Source: Streptomyces sp. DSM 110735 (GTDB taxonomy: Bacteria > Actinomycetota > Actinomycetes > Streptomycetales > Streptomycetaceae). From it: a DNA stretch of 64,000 bases. Below, one piece after another: positions 42,218 to 53,488 of this stretch (its first letter is position 1; each line of letters opens with the position of its first letter). The notes beneath the pieces are model-generated. The model did not search any database and was not told the DNA's origin. It saw only the letters and a program-made list of their open reading frames with translations. The DNA lies in assembly GCF_016482685.1 (NCBI RefSeq), contig NZ_JACYHF010000002.1, positions 525,008 to 589,007 on the forward strand, read 5' to 3'. Made by a program: the position numbers and the translations under genes.

Positions 42218-42751
42218 GTGATGCCGGGTTACGACGCCTCCGTCATCACCCGGGTGGTGGCCGGCGTGAGCGGATCCCTAGGGAGCGTGGCGGCGCTGCG
42301 CCAGGCGACCGCGCTGTCCCGCCGACTGGGCGCCGAGCTGTGGCCCGCGCTCGCCTGGGAGCCGCCCGGCGGAGAACCGGCCGCGCGCCGCTCGTTCGTC
42401 CACGATCCGCTCCTGGAGGAGTGGCAGCGCCTGGCTGAGCAGCGGCTGGTCTCGGTCCTGGAGGAGGTCTTCGGGGAGACCGGTCCGGGTTTCCCGCTGC
42501 ACCCCGTGATCATCCGGGGCACCCCCGCCCGCGCCCTGGTCATGGTGGCGGACCGCGAGAGCGACCTGCTCGTCGTCGGCGCCGGACGGCGCAAACTGCG
42601 TCACCCCTTCTCCGGTCGCGTCTCGCGCCACTGTCTCTCCCACGCCCACTGCCCGGTCCTCGCCGTGCCGCCTTCACCGCTGGAGTCCCAGTTGGTCGCC
42701 GTGCACCGGCGCAACGCCTGGCATCGGCGTATCGACACCCGCGAGCTGTGA
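42218..42751 (+). CDS. Universal stress protein (UspA domain)
   Basis: A 177-residue single UspA-domain protein. The strand V-V-A-G-V-S-G-S near residue 16 is the first nucleotide-binding strand; L-L-V-V-G-A-G-R-R-K-L-R-H-P-F-S-G-R-V-S-R-H matches the family ATP motif G-x2-G-x9-G-S/T in variant form near residue 122. It may bind ATP and act in dormancy or stress. GTG 42218 has GAGGA 8 bases upstream; ATG 42221 is an alternative. Together with DUF5999 it may form a stress-induced pair, which is inference. Confidence 0.82.
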   Translation: MMPGYDASVITRVVAGVSGSLGSVAALRQATALSRRLGAELWPALAWEPPGGEPAARRSFVHDPLLEEWQRLAEQRLVSVLEEVFGETGPGFPLHPVIIRGTPARALVMVADRESDLLVVGAGRRKLRHPFSGRVSRHCLSHAHCPVLAVPPSPLESQLVAVHRRNAWHRRIDTREL

Positions 42752-43160
42752 ACACAGGTCACACCCGAGCCGGAGCGGCGAGCCGTATCTCCCCCTGCGC
42801 GCGCACCCGCGCCGAGCCCGCCGTACGCCCCCCACCGGCTGCGGACGCGCCCCGCCCGGGGCAGCATGGAAATGTCGTACGAGACGCATGGACGACCTAG
42901 CTTGAGATGACGCTCGGTGTCCGCCCCGGGAGCGCGGACCAGACCTCCTCCGATCCCTGTCCGCCGTGCCCCGCCAGGCTCCGGGCCTCCGCTTTTGCTG
43001 CTTCGCCACCACCAGTCGGGCCATTCTTAACGCAAGATTGACGCCGCCGGCTCCGGCAGGCATGGGCCCTGGCGTCACTCTCCGCTTACGCTGGTGCCGC
43101 CGTCCGCGTGATGGCCGCAGAGAGCCGCAGAGAGCTGAGCCGCACCCCAGGAGCACGCCG
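42752..43160. other. Long leader or promoter region of the APC permease
   Basis: A 409-base gap. It contains a short direct repeat GCCGCAGAGA at about 43113-43132 close to the start, and TTGACG (43038-43043) as a possible -35. I looked for a c-di-AMP (ydaO) aptamer because of the permease downstream and saw none of its conserved segments. No gene is supported. Confidence 0.45.
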
Positions 43161-45113
43161 ATGGCCACGACCGAGCACCCTCCCAGTCGCCTGCGCGCCT
43201 GGATGCTTGAGGGGCTGTCCGACATGGGCAGGAGCGGCGGCCTGACCGGACCCCACGCCGAGCCGGAACCCCCGCACAAGGGGCAGCGCTGGTGGCGGGT
43301 GATGTGCCTGACCGGTGTCGACTACTTCTCCACCCTCGGCTATCAGCCGGGCATCGCTGCCCTGGCCGCCGGACTCCTCTCCCCCGTCGCGACCGTCGTG
43401 CTGGTCGTCGTCACCCTGGCGGGCGCGCTCCCGGTGTACCGGCGGGTGGCGCAGGAGAGTCCGCACGGCGAGGGCTCGATCGCGATGCTGGAGCGGCTGC
43501 TGTCGTTCTGGCAGGGCAAGCTGTTCGTGCTGACGCTGCTCGGCTTCGCGGCAACGGACTTCCTGATCACCATCACCCTGTCCGCCGCCGACGCCTCGAC
43601 CCACCTGGTGGAGAACCCGCATCTGACGAGCCTGCTCCAGGGGCATCAGATGCTGATCACCCTGCTGCTCGTGGCGCTGCTCGGCGCGGTGTTCCTCAAG
43701 GGCTTCCTGGAGGCGATCGGCGTCGCCGTCGCCCTGGTCGGCATCTACCTCGGGCTGAACGTGGTCGTGGTGATCACGGGGCTGTGGCACGTGCTGACCG
43801 CCGAGCACGTGGTGACCGACTGGACCACCGCGCTGACCGCGCAGCACGGCAACGTCTTCGTGATGATCGGCGTCGCCCTGATCGTCTTCCCGAAGCTCGC
43901 CCTCGGTCTGTCCGGTTTCGAGACCGGTGTGGCCGTGATGCCGCACGTGCGGGGCGACGAGGGCGACACCGAGGAACGCCCCACCGGGCGCATCCGGGAC
44001 ACCAAGAAGCTGCTGACCACGGCCGCCGTGATCATGAGCTGTTTCCTCATCACCACCAGCTTCATCACCACGCTGCTGATCCCGGCGCAGGAGTTCAAGG
44101 CGGGCGGCCAGGCGAACGGCCGCGCCCTCGCCTACCTGGCGCACGAGTACCTGGGCAATGCCTTCGGCACGGTGTACGACGTGTCGACCATCGCGATCCT
44201 GTGGTTCGCCGGTGCCTCCGCCATGGCGGGGCTGCTCAATCTGATGCCGCGCTATCTGCCCCGCTACGGCATGGCACCGCACTGGGCGCGTGCCGTCCGC
44301 CCGATGGTCATCGTCTTCATCCTGATCGCCTTCCTGGTGACCTGGCTCTTCGACGCCAACGTGGACAAGCAGGGCAGCGCCTACGCCACCGGTGTGCTGG
44401 TGCTGATCAGCTCCGCCGCCATCGCGGTGACCATCGCCGCGCACAAGGCGAAGGAGCGCGGCTGGACCATCGGGTTCGCGGTGATCGCGGCGGTGTTCCT
44501 CTACACGACCGTCGTGAACGTCATCGAGCGCCCGGACGGTGTGAAGATCGGCGCCTGCTTCATCGCGGGCATCATGCTGGTCTCGCTGCTGTCCCGGCTG
44601 GCCCGCGCCTTCGAGCTGCGCGTGACCAGCGTGACGATGGACCCGATGGCGGAACGATTCGTCAGGGACATGGCCAGCCGGAAGATCCGGTTCATCGCCA
44701 ACGAGCCCGACCAGCGTGACAAGGCCGAGTACCGCGACAAGATCGAGCAGATCCGCGCCGACAACGACATGCCCGAGCAGGAGGACTTCGTCTTCGTCGA
44801 GGTCAAGGTGTCCGACCCCTCGGAGTTCGAGTCCTGCCTCACCGTGCACGGCGAGGTCCTGCACAACCGCTACCGGGTGCTGACCGTCGAGTCCGCCTCG
44901 ATCCCCAACGGCCTGGCCGCGCTGCTCCTGCACGTGCGCGACATGACCGGCCGTACCCCGCACATCTTCTTCGAGTGGACGGAGGGCAACCCGTTCGCCA
45001 ACTTCCTGCGCTTCTTCCTCTTCGGACAGGGCGAGGTCGCCCCCGTCACCCGCGAGGTCCTGCGCGAGGCGGAGCCGAACCGGGCCCGGCGCCCGCGCGT
45101 CCACACCGGCTGA
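43161..45113 (+). CDS. Large APC-superfamily permease with cytosolic C-terminal domain
   Basis: A 650-residue transporter of the amino acid-polyamine-organocation superfamily. About twelve hydrophobic segments occupy residues 50-475, starting with [15 protein letters not shown] soluble domain of about 170 residues follows, beginning [14 protein letters not shown]. The architecture recalls large potassium or amino-acid permeases with regulatory tails, but the substrate is not evident. ATG 43161 has CAGGAG 7-8 bases upstream. It stands before the molybdenum locus but is not part of it by any sequence sign. Confidence 0.85.
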   Translation: MATTEHPPSRLRAWMLEGLSDMGRSGGLTGPHAEPEPPHKGQRWWRVMCLTGVDYFSTLGYQPGIAALAAGLLSPVATVVLVVVTLAGALPVYRRVAQESPHGEGSIAMLERLLSFWQGKLFVLTLLGFAATDFLITITLSAADASTHLVENPHLTSLLQGHQMLITLLLVALLGAVFLKGFLEAIGVAVALVGIYLGLNVVVVITGLWHVLTAEHVVTDWTTALTAQHGNVFVMIGVALIVFPKLALGLSGFETGVAVMPHVRGDEGDTEERPTGRIRDTKKLLTTAAVIMSCFLITTSFITTLLIPAQEFKAGGQANGRALAYLAHEYLGNAFGTVYDVSTIAILWFAGASAMAGLLNLMPRYLPRYGMAPHWARAVRPMVIVFILIAFLVTWLFDANVDKQGSAYATGVLVLISSAAIAVTIAAHKAKERGWTIGFAVIAAVFLYTTVVNVIERPDGVKIGACFIAGIMLVSLLSRLARAFELRVTSVTMDPMAERFVRDMASRKIRFIANEPDQRDKAEYRDKIEQIRADNDMPEQEDFVFVEVKVSDPSEFESCLTVHGEVLHNRYRVLTVESASIPNGLAALLLHVRDMTGRTPHIFFEWTEGNPFANFLRFFLFGQGEVAPVTREVLREAEPNRARRPRVHTG

Positions 45114-45206
45114 GCCCACGCGGCAAGGTCCCCCACTCGTCCACTCGGAGCACGGCGCGTGACACGCGAACCCGGACCCGTGTGCCCCGTTTCCGACCTC
45201 TGGATT

Positions 45207-45212
45207 TATGGT
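45207..45212 (+). promoter_or_regulatory. -10 box (TATGGT) of the HTH-TOBE gene
   Basis: TATGGT ends 7 bases before ATG 45220, which predicts a leaderless mRNA and rules against the in-frame ATG at 45208 that overlaps it. Confidence 0.5.
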
Positions 45213-45219
45213 GACGAAC

Positions 45220-45615
45220 ATGCAGTCATACACCATCGGCCAGGCGGCGCGGCTGCTCGGCGTGAGCCCCGACACCGCACGACGCTGGGCCGACGCCGGC
45301 CGCATGGCCACGCACCGCGACGAGTCCGGACGCCGCCTGATCGCGGGCAAGGACCTCGCCGCCTTCTCCGTGGAGCTGGCCCAGACGGGCGCCGCCGAGG
45401 AGGAGACCTCCTACACCTCGGTCCGCAACGCCTTCCCGGGCATCGTGACCGCCATCAAGCTCGGCGACGTCGCCGCCCAGGTCGAGATCCAGGCGGGCCC
45501 GCACCGGCTGGTCTCCCTGCTCACCCGCGAAGCCGTGGACGAACTCGGCTTGGAGGTCGGCATGGAGGCAACGGCTCGCGTGAAGTCCACGAATGTCCAC
45601 ATTGACCGTATCTGA
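45220..45615 (+). CDS. HTH-TOBE molybdate-binding regulator
   Basis: A 131-residue protein: an N-terminal MerR/excisionase-type helix-turn-helix (about 4-55; I-G-Q-A-A-R-L-L-G-V-S-P-D-T-A-R-R-W) joined to one TOBE/Mop-like domain (about 65-130; N-A-F-P-G-I-V-T-A-I-K-L-G-D-V-A-A-Q-V). TOBE domains bind molybdate or tungstate, so it is probably the local molybdenum sensor replacing ModE. It lies near the mod genes and a molybdopterin-domain gene; the palindrome at 46370-46381 is a candidate target. Confidence 0.85.
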   Translation: MQSYTIGQAARLLGVSPDTARRWADAGRMATHRDESGRRLIAGKDLAAFSVELAQTGAAEEETSYTSVRNAFPGIVTAIKLGDVAAQVEIQAGPHRLVSLLTREAVDELGLEVGMEATARVKSTNVHIDRI

Positions 45616-45660
45616 GCATTGACAGGCGTAATGCGGTAAACGCAGCTTTACGCGCATTCT

Positions 45661-45690
45661 CGGCCCGGACGAAAAGCGACGTCCGGGCCG
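45661..45690. terminator. Bidirectional hairpin terminator
   Basis: A perfect 11-base inverted repeat (45661-45671/45680-45690) with an 8-base loop lies between the convergent HTH-TOBE and molybdopterin-domain genes. Another imperfect stem is at 45631-45657. Confidence 0.8.
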
Positions 45691-45780
45691 AAAACCGGTG
45701 AAAGATATCTCACAGACCGGACATGGACGGCTGAGCCGTCCAGAACGCCACCGACGCCCCCGGTACGACGTCCGCGCAGG

Positions 45781-46257
45781 TCAGGAAACCGCCGCCGACG
45801 CGACCCGCACGGGCGCCCCGAAGTGGTAGCTCCCGTCCACCCGGATCCCGGTGATCCCGCTGATGTGCCGACCGCCGCAGCGGTCCTGGGGCAGCACCAA
45901 TTGCGGACCCGCCGCATCGAGCGGAGTGCCGTCGATCGTGACTCCGAGAAGTACCGGAGCGTGTGCGAAATCGGGGTCGATCTCGGCCCACGACAACACT
46001 GCGTGATGCCCGTCCTTCCCTGTCACCGCAATGAGAAAGCGGAGTCGGTCCTTACGGCGGACGGGGTCGAAATGGGGTCCCGCGTCCACCAGCACGTCGT
46101 AAAGGCGCGGCCCGGAAAACCGGTGCCGCTGAATGCCGCTGGTGGCGCATTCGAACGTCACGTCCACCCCGTACTGCGGCCAACCGAGCAGGTCCCGCAC
46201 GGTCAGCCGAGCGGGTCGTGCCAGGTCACCGGACATGACCCAGTGCGCGAGTGACAC
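45781..46257 (-). CDS. Stand-alone molybdopterin-binding (sulfite oxidase-like) domain protein
   Basis: A 158-residue protein matching the molybdopterin-binding fold of the sulfite-oxidase family. The putative Mo-ligand Cys37 lies in T-F-E-C-A-T-S-G, and the later P-Q-D-R-C-G-G-R-H-I-S-G-I-T-G-I-R segment fits the cofactor-pocket end. It has no signal peptide, heme or dimerisation domain, so it is much shorter than a sulfite oxidase. It is divergent from modA across a shared 203-base region. A role as an enzyme or as a cofactor carrier is open. Confidence 0.75.
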   Translation of the reverse strand: MSLAHWVMSGDLARPARLTVRDLLGWPQYGVDVTFECATSGIQRHRFSGPRLYDVLVDAGPHFDPVRRKDRLRFLIAVTGKDGHHAVLSWAEIDPDFAHAPVLLGVTIDGTPLDAAGPQLVLPQDRCGGRHISGITGIRVDGSYHFGAPVRVASAAVS

Positions 46258-46369
46258 CTTGCGTCCACCTCCCAGGAATACGTACCCGTAAGGCGATGAC
46301 GTACAAACGCATATGCCAGCTCCAGGTCACAACTTGGCCGCTCATGCAATGTGACTGATGGTCTACCAC

Positions 46370-46381
46370 CCGCAATTGCGG
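46370..46381. promoter_or_regulatory. Candidate molybdate operator
   Basis: CCGCAATTGCGG is a perfect 12-base palindrome directly upstream of a possible -10 (TATCAT, 46385-46390), within the region shared by modA and the molybdopterin-domain gene. Confidence 0.5.
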
Positions 46382-46460
46382 CAGTATCATCGCCGCATGG
46401 CCGATCTCCGGCCGTGGAAGAGCACAAATGGCTGTTCCACTGATCGTGAGGAGTAGAACC

Positions 46461-47291
46461 GTGATGACCCGTTCCGTACGCCGGACCCGCCGGATGCTGC
46501 CGCTGGCCGGTGTGGGAGTTGCCGCCCTGCTGGCGCTCAGCGCGTGCTCCTCCTCCGACGGGTCCACGCCCGCCAAGGCGGACTCGTCGGACTCCGCCTC
46601 GGCGAGCCCGAAGCTGAAGGGCACCGTCACCGTGTTCGCGGCGGCCTCCCTCAAGGAGACCTTCACGACGCTCGGCAAGGACTTCGAGCAGCAGCACCCG
46701 GGCACGAAGGTCGAGTTCAACTTCGGCGGCAGCGACACCCTCGCCGCGAGCATCACCAGCGGCGCCCCGGCCGACGTCTTCGCCGCCGCCAGCCCGGCCA
46801 CCATGGCGACCGTGACCGGCAAGAAGGACGCCGTCGGCACCCCGGCCACCTTCGCCCGCAACCAGCTCGAGATCGCCACCCTGCCGGGCAACCCCGACAA
46901 GATCGACAACCTCAAGGACCTGACCGACCCCAAGCTCAAGGTCGTCCTGTGCGACAAGACGGTGCCCTGCGGCGCCGCCGCCCAGAAGGTCCTGGACGCC
47001 AACCACCTCAAGGTCACCCCGGTCTCCTACGAGCAGGACGTCAAGTCGGCGCTCAACAAGGTCCAGTTGAAGGAGGCCGACGCCTCCCTCGTCTACAAGA
47101 CCGACGTCAAGGCCGCCCAGGGCAAGGTCGCGGGCGTGGAGTTCGCCGAGTCCAAGGACGCGATCAACGACTACCCGATCGCCCTGCTGAAGAACTCGGA
47201 CAACTCCGAGACCGCCAAGGCGTTCATCGCCCTGGTCCAGTCGCCCGAGGGCCAGAAGGTGCTGACCCAGGCCGGCTTCCTCAAGCCGTGA
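46461..47291 (+). CDS. modA: Molybdate ABC transporter substrate-binding lipoprotein
   Basis: A 276-residue ModA. It has a basic start, hydrophobic stretch and lipobox L-S-A-C (Cys29), then the molybdate-binding fold beginning V-T-V-F-A-A-A-S-L-K-E with the family Ser/Ala ligand positions and G-A-P-A-D-V-F-A-A-A. It captures molybdate (or tungstate) outside the cell. GTG 46461 has GAGGAG 7 bases upstream; the in-frame ATG directly after is less well spaced. Its stop overlaps the modB start (GTGA), showing operon coupling. Confidence 0.95.
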   Translation: MMTRSVRRTRRMLPLAGVGVAALLALSACSSSDGSTPAKADSSDSASASPKLKGTVTVFAAASLKETFTTLGKDFEQQHPGTKVEFNFGGSDTLAASITSGAPADVFAAASPATMATVTGKKDAVGTPATFARNQLEIATLPGNPDKIDNLKDLTDPKLKVVLCDKTVPCGAAAQKVLDANHLKVTPVSYEQDVKSALNKVQLKEADASLVYKTDVKAAQGKVAGVEFAESKDAINDYPIALLKNSDNSETAKAFIALVQSPEGQKVLTQAGFLKP

Positions 47292-48145
47292 CCGCACTCG
47301 ACGGCACCGGCGCCGCGACCACTCCCCGCAAGGGAGGGCCGCGGCGCCCCCGCGTCCGCGCGCACCGACGCGGCGTACCGCTCCCGCTGCTGGTGCCGGG
47401 TCTCGTGGCCATCGCGTTCCTGCTGGTGCCCCTCCTCGCGCTGCTCGTGCGCGCGCCCTGGAAGAGCCTGCCGGACCAGTTGACCAGCCCCGAGGTGTGG
47501 CAGGCGCTGCAGTTGTCCCTGATCAGCGCGACGGCCGCCACCGCGGTGAGTCTCGTCCTCGGGGTGCCGCTCGCCTGGATCCTCGCGCGCACCGAATTCC
47601 CCGGCCGCGGTTTCCTGCGCGCCCTGGTGACGCTGCCGCTGGTACTGCCCCCGGTCGTCGGCGGTGTGGCGCTGCTGCTCGCCCTCGGGCGCAACGGCGT
47701 CGTCGGCAAGTGGCTGGACTCCTGGTTCGGGATCACCCTGCCGTTCACCACCGCCGGCGTGATCATCGCGGAGGCGTTCGTCGCGATGCCCTTCCTGGTC
47801 ATCAGCGTCGAGGGCACGCTGCGCGCCGCCGACCCGCGCTTCGAGGAGGCGGCCACGACGCTCGGCGCGTCCCGTTTCACCGCGTTCCGCCGGGTCACCC
47901 TGCCGCTGATCGCGCCCGGCATCGCCGCCGGGTCCGTCCTGGCATGGGCGCGCGCGCTCGGTGAGTTCGGCGCGACGATCACCTTCGCGGGCAACTTCCC
48001 GGGCCGTACCCAGACCATGCCGCTCGCGGTCTACCTCGCCCTGCAGAACGACCCCGAGGCCGCGATCTCCCTCAGCCTGATCCTGCTGACCGTGTCCATC
48101 GCGGTCCTGGCGGGGCTGCGGGACCGGTGGATGACAGGAGCGTGA
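47288..48145 (+). CDS. modB: Molybdate ABC transporter permease
   Basis: A 285-residue permease with about five to six transmembrane segments. The EAA loop is clear (E-E-A-A-T-T-L-G-A-S-R-F-T-A-F-R-R-V-T-L-P), about two-thirds along, and contacts the ATPase. The first 35 residues form a hydrophilic basic tail. GTG 47288 overlaps the modA stop. The gene continues into modC. Confidence 0.95.
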   Translation: MTALDGTGAATTPRKGGPRRPRVRAHRRGVPLPLLVPGLVAIAFLLVPLLALLVRAPWKSLPDQLTSPEVWQALQLSLISATAATAVSLVLGVPLAWILARTEFPGRGFLRALVTLPLVLPPVVGGVALLLALGRNGVVGKWLDSWFGITLPFTTAGVIIAEAFVAMPFLVISVEGTLRAADPRFEEAATTLGASRFTAFRRVTLPLIAPGIAAGSVLAWARALGEFGATITFAGNFPGRTQTMPLAVYLALQNDPEAAISLSLILLTVSIAVLAGLRDRWMTGA

Positions 48146-48204
48146 CGGTGCCGCGAGGATGGAAGTCGCTCCCTGCGCGCGTACCGACGAAGGACAGTTC
48201 CCCG

Positions 48205-49299
48205 ATGACCGAGATCAAGGCGCCCCACCCGGGCGTGAGCGACGGTACGGCCACGGGCAAGCAGGGTCTGGACGCCCGGCTCGTCGTCGACCGGGGCAGC
48301 TTCCGCCTCGATGTGGCGCTGCGCGCCGCCCCCGGTGACGTGGTGGCGCTGCTCGGACCCAACGGGGCGGGCAAGACCACCGCGCTGCGGGCGCTCGCGG
48401 GACTGATCCCGCTCACCGAGGGGCATCTGCGTCTGGACGGCGACCAACTGGAGCGCACCCCGCCGGAGTCCCGCCCGGTCGGCGTGGTCTTCCAGGACTA
48501 TCTGCTCTTCCCGCATCTGTCCGCCCTGGACAACGTGGCGTTCGGACCGCGCTGCCACGGCGTGGGCAAGGCGGAGGCGCGTGCCCAGGCGGCGCAGTGG
48601 CTGGACCGGCTGGGGCTCGCCGACCACATGAACGCCAAGCCGCGCCGCCTCTCCGGCGGTCAGGCCCAGCGCGTCGCCGTGGCGCGGGCGCTGGCCACCC
48701 GTCCCCGGCTGCTGCTGCTCGACGAACCGCTGGCCGCCTTGGACGCGCGCACGCGCCTGGAGGTCCGCTCCCAACTGCGGCGCCACCTCGCGGAGTTCGA
48801 GGCGGTCGCCGTCCTGGTGACGCACGATCCGCTGGACGCCATGGTGCTCGCGGACCGGCTGGTGGTCGTGGAGCACGGGCGTGTGGTGCAGGAGGGCAGC
48901 CCCACGGAGATCGCCCGCCATCCGCGCACGGACTACATCGCGCAGCTCGTCGGGCTCAACCTCTACCGGGGAACCGCCGCCGGGCACAGCGTACGACTGG
49001 ACGCCGGTCCGGAGATCACGACCACCGAGGAGCTGACCGGTCCGGTCTTCGTCGCCTTCCCGCCGGTCGCGGTGACCCTGTTCCGGGACCGTCCGACCGG
49101 GGCCAGCGCCCGCAACCTCTGGCGCTGCCATGTCGTCGGCCTGGAGTCCCACGGCGACCAGATCCGCGCGGACCTGACGGGCGACCTGCCGCTTGCCGCC
49201 GATCTCACCACGGCAGCGGCGGCGGAACTCGACCTTCACCCGGGTGCCGCGGTCTGGGCGACCGTCAAGGCGACGCAGACGCACGCTTACCCAGAGTGA
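48205..49299 (+). CDS. modC: Molybdate ABC transporter ATP-binding protein
   Basis: A 364-residue ATPase. Walker A G-P-N-G-A-G-K-T is at 51-58, the Q-loop at Gln97, the signature L-S-G-G-Q at 149-153 and Walker B with Glu174 in L-L-L-L-D-E-P. The C-terminal part (about 290-364) has the TOBE-like molybdate-binding fold. ATG 48205 has AAGGAC about 10 bases upstream; GTG 48148 has a better ribosome site (AGGAG) but the added codons look less coding. Last gene of the modABC operon. Confidence 0.95.
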   Translation: MTEIKAPHPGVSDGTATGKQGLDARLVVDRGSFRLDVALRAAPGDVVALLGPNGAGKTTALRALAGLIPLTEGHLRLDGDQLERTPPESRPVGVVFQDYLLFPHLSALDNVAFGPRCHGVGKAEARAQAAQWLDRLGLADHMNAKPRRLSGGQAQRVAVARALATRPRLLLLDEPLAALDARTRLEVRSQLRRHLAEFEAVAVLVTHDPLDAMVLADRLVVVEHGRVVQEGSPTEIARHPRTDYIAQLVGLNLYRGTAAGHSVRLDAGPEITTTEELTGPVFVAFPPVAVTLFRDRPTGASARNLWRCHVVGLESHGDQIRADLTGDLPLAADLTTAAAAELDLHPGAAVWATVKATQTHAYPE

Positions 49300-49313
49300 G
49301 CGCGCGTACCCCT

Positions 49314-49319
49314 TACGGT
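49314..49319 (+). promoter_or_regulatory. -10 box (TACGGT) of the mop gene
   Basis: TACGGT ends 8 bases before ATG 49328, so the mop gene may have its own leaderless transcript besides read-through from modABC. Confidence 0.4.
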
Positions 49320-49327
49320 GGGGCGTC

Positions 49328-49747
49328 ATGACCATGAGTATCCGCAACCAGCTTCCCGGCACCGTCACGGCGGTCCATTCCGGCGAGGTCATGGCGACCG
49401 TCAAGGTCCGGCTGACCGGCGGTCAGGACATCACCGCGGCGATCACTCTGGAGGCCGCCGAGGATCTGGGGCTGCGCGAGGGCACGTCCGTGCGCGCCCT
49501 GGTGAAGGCGACGGAGGTCTCGCTCGCCACCGAGCCCGTGCACCACATCTCGATCCGCAACCAGCTCGCGGGCACCATCACCGACATCGCCACCGGCGAG
49601 GCCATGGCCGCGGTGAAGATCGCGGTGCCGGGCGCCGAGCTGACCTCCGCCATCACCCACGAGTCGGCGGCGGAGCTGAAGCTGGCGACGGGCTCCGACG
49701 TGGTCGCGCTGATCAAGTCGACGGAGGTCTCGCTGGCCACCGTCTGA
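49328..49747 (+). CDS. Two-repeat molybdopterin-binding (Mop/TOBE) protein
   Basis: A 139-residue protein of two TOBE/Mop repeats (about 3-67 and 75-139), each opening S-I-R-N-Q-L and closing K-[AS]-T-E-V-S-L-A-T. The repeats are alike at protein and DNA level, pointing to an internal duplication. Dimop proteins bind several molybdate ions as storage or buffer. It directly follows modC by 28 bases and ends at a strong terminator. Confidence 0.92.
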   Translation: MTMSIRNQLPGTVTAVHSGEVMATVKVRLTGGQDITAAITLEAAEDLGLREGTSVRALVKATEVSLATEPVHHISIRNQLAGTITDIATGEAMAAVKIAVPGAELTSAITHESAAELKLATGSDVVALIKSTEVSLATV

Positions 49748-49756
49748 GGAAACGCC

Positions 49757-49808
49757 GAGGGGCGGCTCCCCACCCGTGAAGGGATCCACGGGTGGGGAGC
49801 CGCCCCTC
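49757..49808. terminator. Strong bidirectional hairpin terminator
   Basis: A perfect 22-base inverted repeat (49757-49778/49787-49808) with an 8-base loop lies between the convergent mop and gcvP genes; the longest perfect stem in the window. Confidence 0.92.
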
Positions 49809-49818
49809 GCGCGCGGGC

Positions 49819-52704
<2,886 letters not shown>

Positions 52705-52769
52705 GTGCGGAGGCCTCCTGGTCTGGCGCGACCTGCGAGGGGCACCTCGGCGCGGGTGCCCACCGGCCT

Positions 52770-52982
52770 CCCCCTCTGTCATCTTCATACCTGAGAGCTT
52801 CACCGGATGCCCGAGGGCCCCGGCTTTCACCGTCGGTGAGAGCGGGAGCCGTGGACGCCCGCCCTGCTTTCCAGAGTGACCTCGTCCGTGCGGTACGGGG
52901 GCCTGAGAGATTCCGGGGAGGAGTTGCTCCTTCGGCGCCTCCGACTTGCTCGGAGGACTCTCCCGCACGGGGTCAGCAGCCG
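52770..52982 (-). ncRNA. Tandem glycine riboswitch upstream of gcvP
   Basis: Read on the minus strand, the leader shows two glycine aptamers. The first (about 52873-52975) has G-G-G-A-G-A-G-U, then C-G-C-C-G-A-A-G-G-A-G-C-A-A and the closing A-C-U-C-U-G-G-A. The second (about 52770-52872) has A-C-G-G-U-G-A-A-A-G-C-C, G-G-U-G-A-A-G-C-U-C-U-C-A-G-G and G-A-C-A-G-A-G-G-G-G. A 7-base stem (52740-52746/52755-52761) between aptamer 2 and the ribosome site may be the expression platform. Glycine binding is expected to turn gcvP on. Confidence 0.93.
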
Positions 52983-52987
52983 TTGCC

Positions 52988-52993
52988 AGGGTA
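52988..52993 (-). promoter_or_regulatory. -10 box (TACCCT) of the gcvP leader
   Basis: On the minus strand TACCCT ends about 6 bases before the riboswitch begins, a good position for the leader start site. No convincing -35 was found. Confidence 0.45.
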
Positions 52994-53095
52994 CCAGCGG
53001 GGCCGTGACCCGCGGCGTTCGAGTGGCCGCCACGCTCATTCTGCTCTTTTGTAGTGCTAACGGATGAGTTGGGACCACGTGGAGGGAGAGGGACC

Positions 53096-53476
53096 GTGCA
53101 GACCGACATCGATCCGCGCAATCTGATCGGCCGCAAGGCGTTCGACCGCAACGGCACCAAGATAGGCACCATCGACGAGGTGTATCTCGACGACGCCACG
53201 GGCGTCCCCGAGTGGGCCGCCATACGCACCGGGCTCTTCTCCCGCGACGCCTTCGTCCCGCTCGAACCGAGCGAACTGGTCGAGGGCACCCTCCACGTCC
53301 CCTTCGAACGCGCGCTCATCAAGGACGCCCCGGACTTCGGGGTGGGCCGCCATCTCTCCCCCGAGCAGGAACTCCAGCTCTACCACCACTACGGTCTCGA
53401 CGTGGGCTCCTCCCCCACCGCTCCCAAGGTCCCGGACCGCGACTTCGGCAAGCTCGCGGGCACCGAGGACGCCTGA
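53096..53476 (+). CDS. PRC-barrel domain protein
   Basis: A 126-residue small soluble protein with a PRC-barrel fold: [21 protein letters not shown] near the start, then W-A-A-I-R-T-G-L-F and F-V-P-L. Such proteins bind RNA or other proteins (e.g. in ribosome maturation) or act in stress; the role here is unknown. GTG 53096 has GGAGGGAG 5-8 bases upstream. Divergent from gcvP; converges with the DNA polymerase IV gene. Confidence 0.8.
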   Translation: MQTDIDPRNLIGRKAFDRNGTKIGTIDEVYLDDATGVPEWAAIRTGLFSRDAFVPLEPSELVEGTLHVPFERALIKDAPDFGVGRHLSPEQELQLYHHYGLDVGSSPTAPKVPDRDFGKLAGTEDA

Positions 53477-53488
53477 CCTCCCCCTCCC

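Noticed and set aside
42752..43160. c-di-AMP (ydaO) riboswitch before the APC permease
   Set aside because: The region lacks the conserved aptamer segments I would expect; the permease is also not obviously KimA.
46203..47297. Minus-strand frame antisense to modA
   Set aside because: modA has a lipobox and family motifs and is coupled to modB; the antisense frame is composition-driven.
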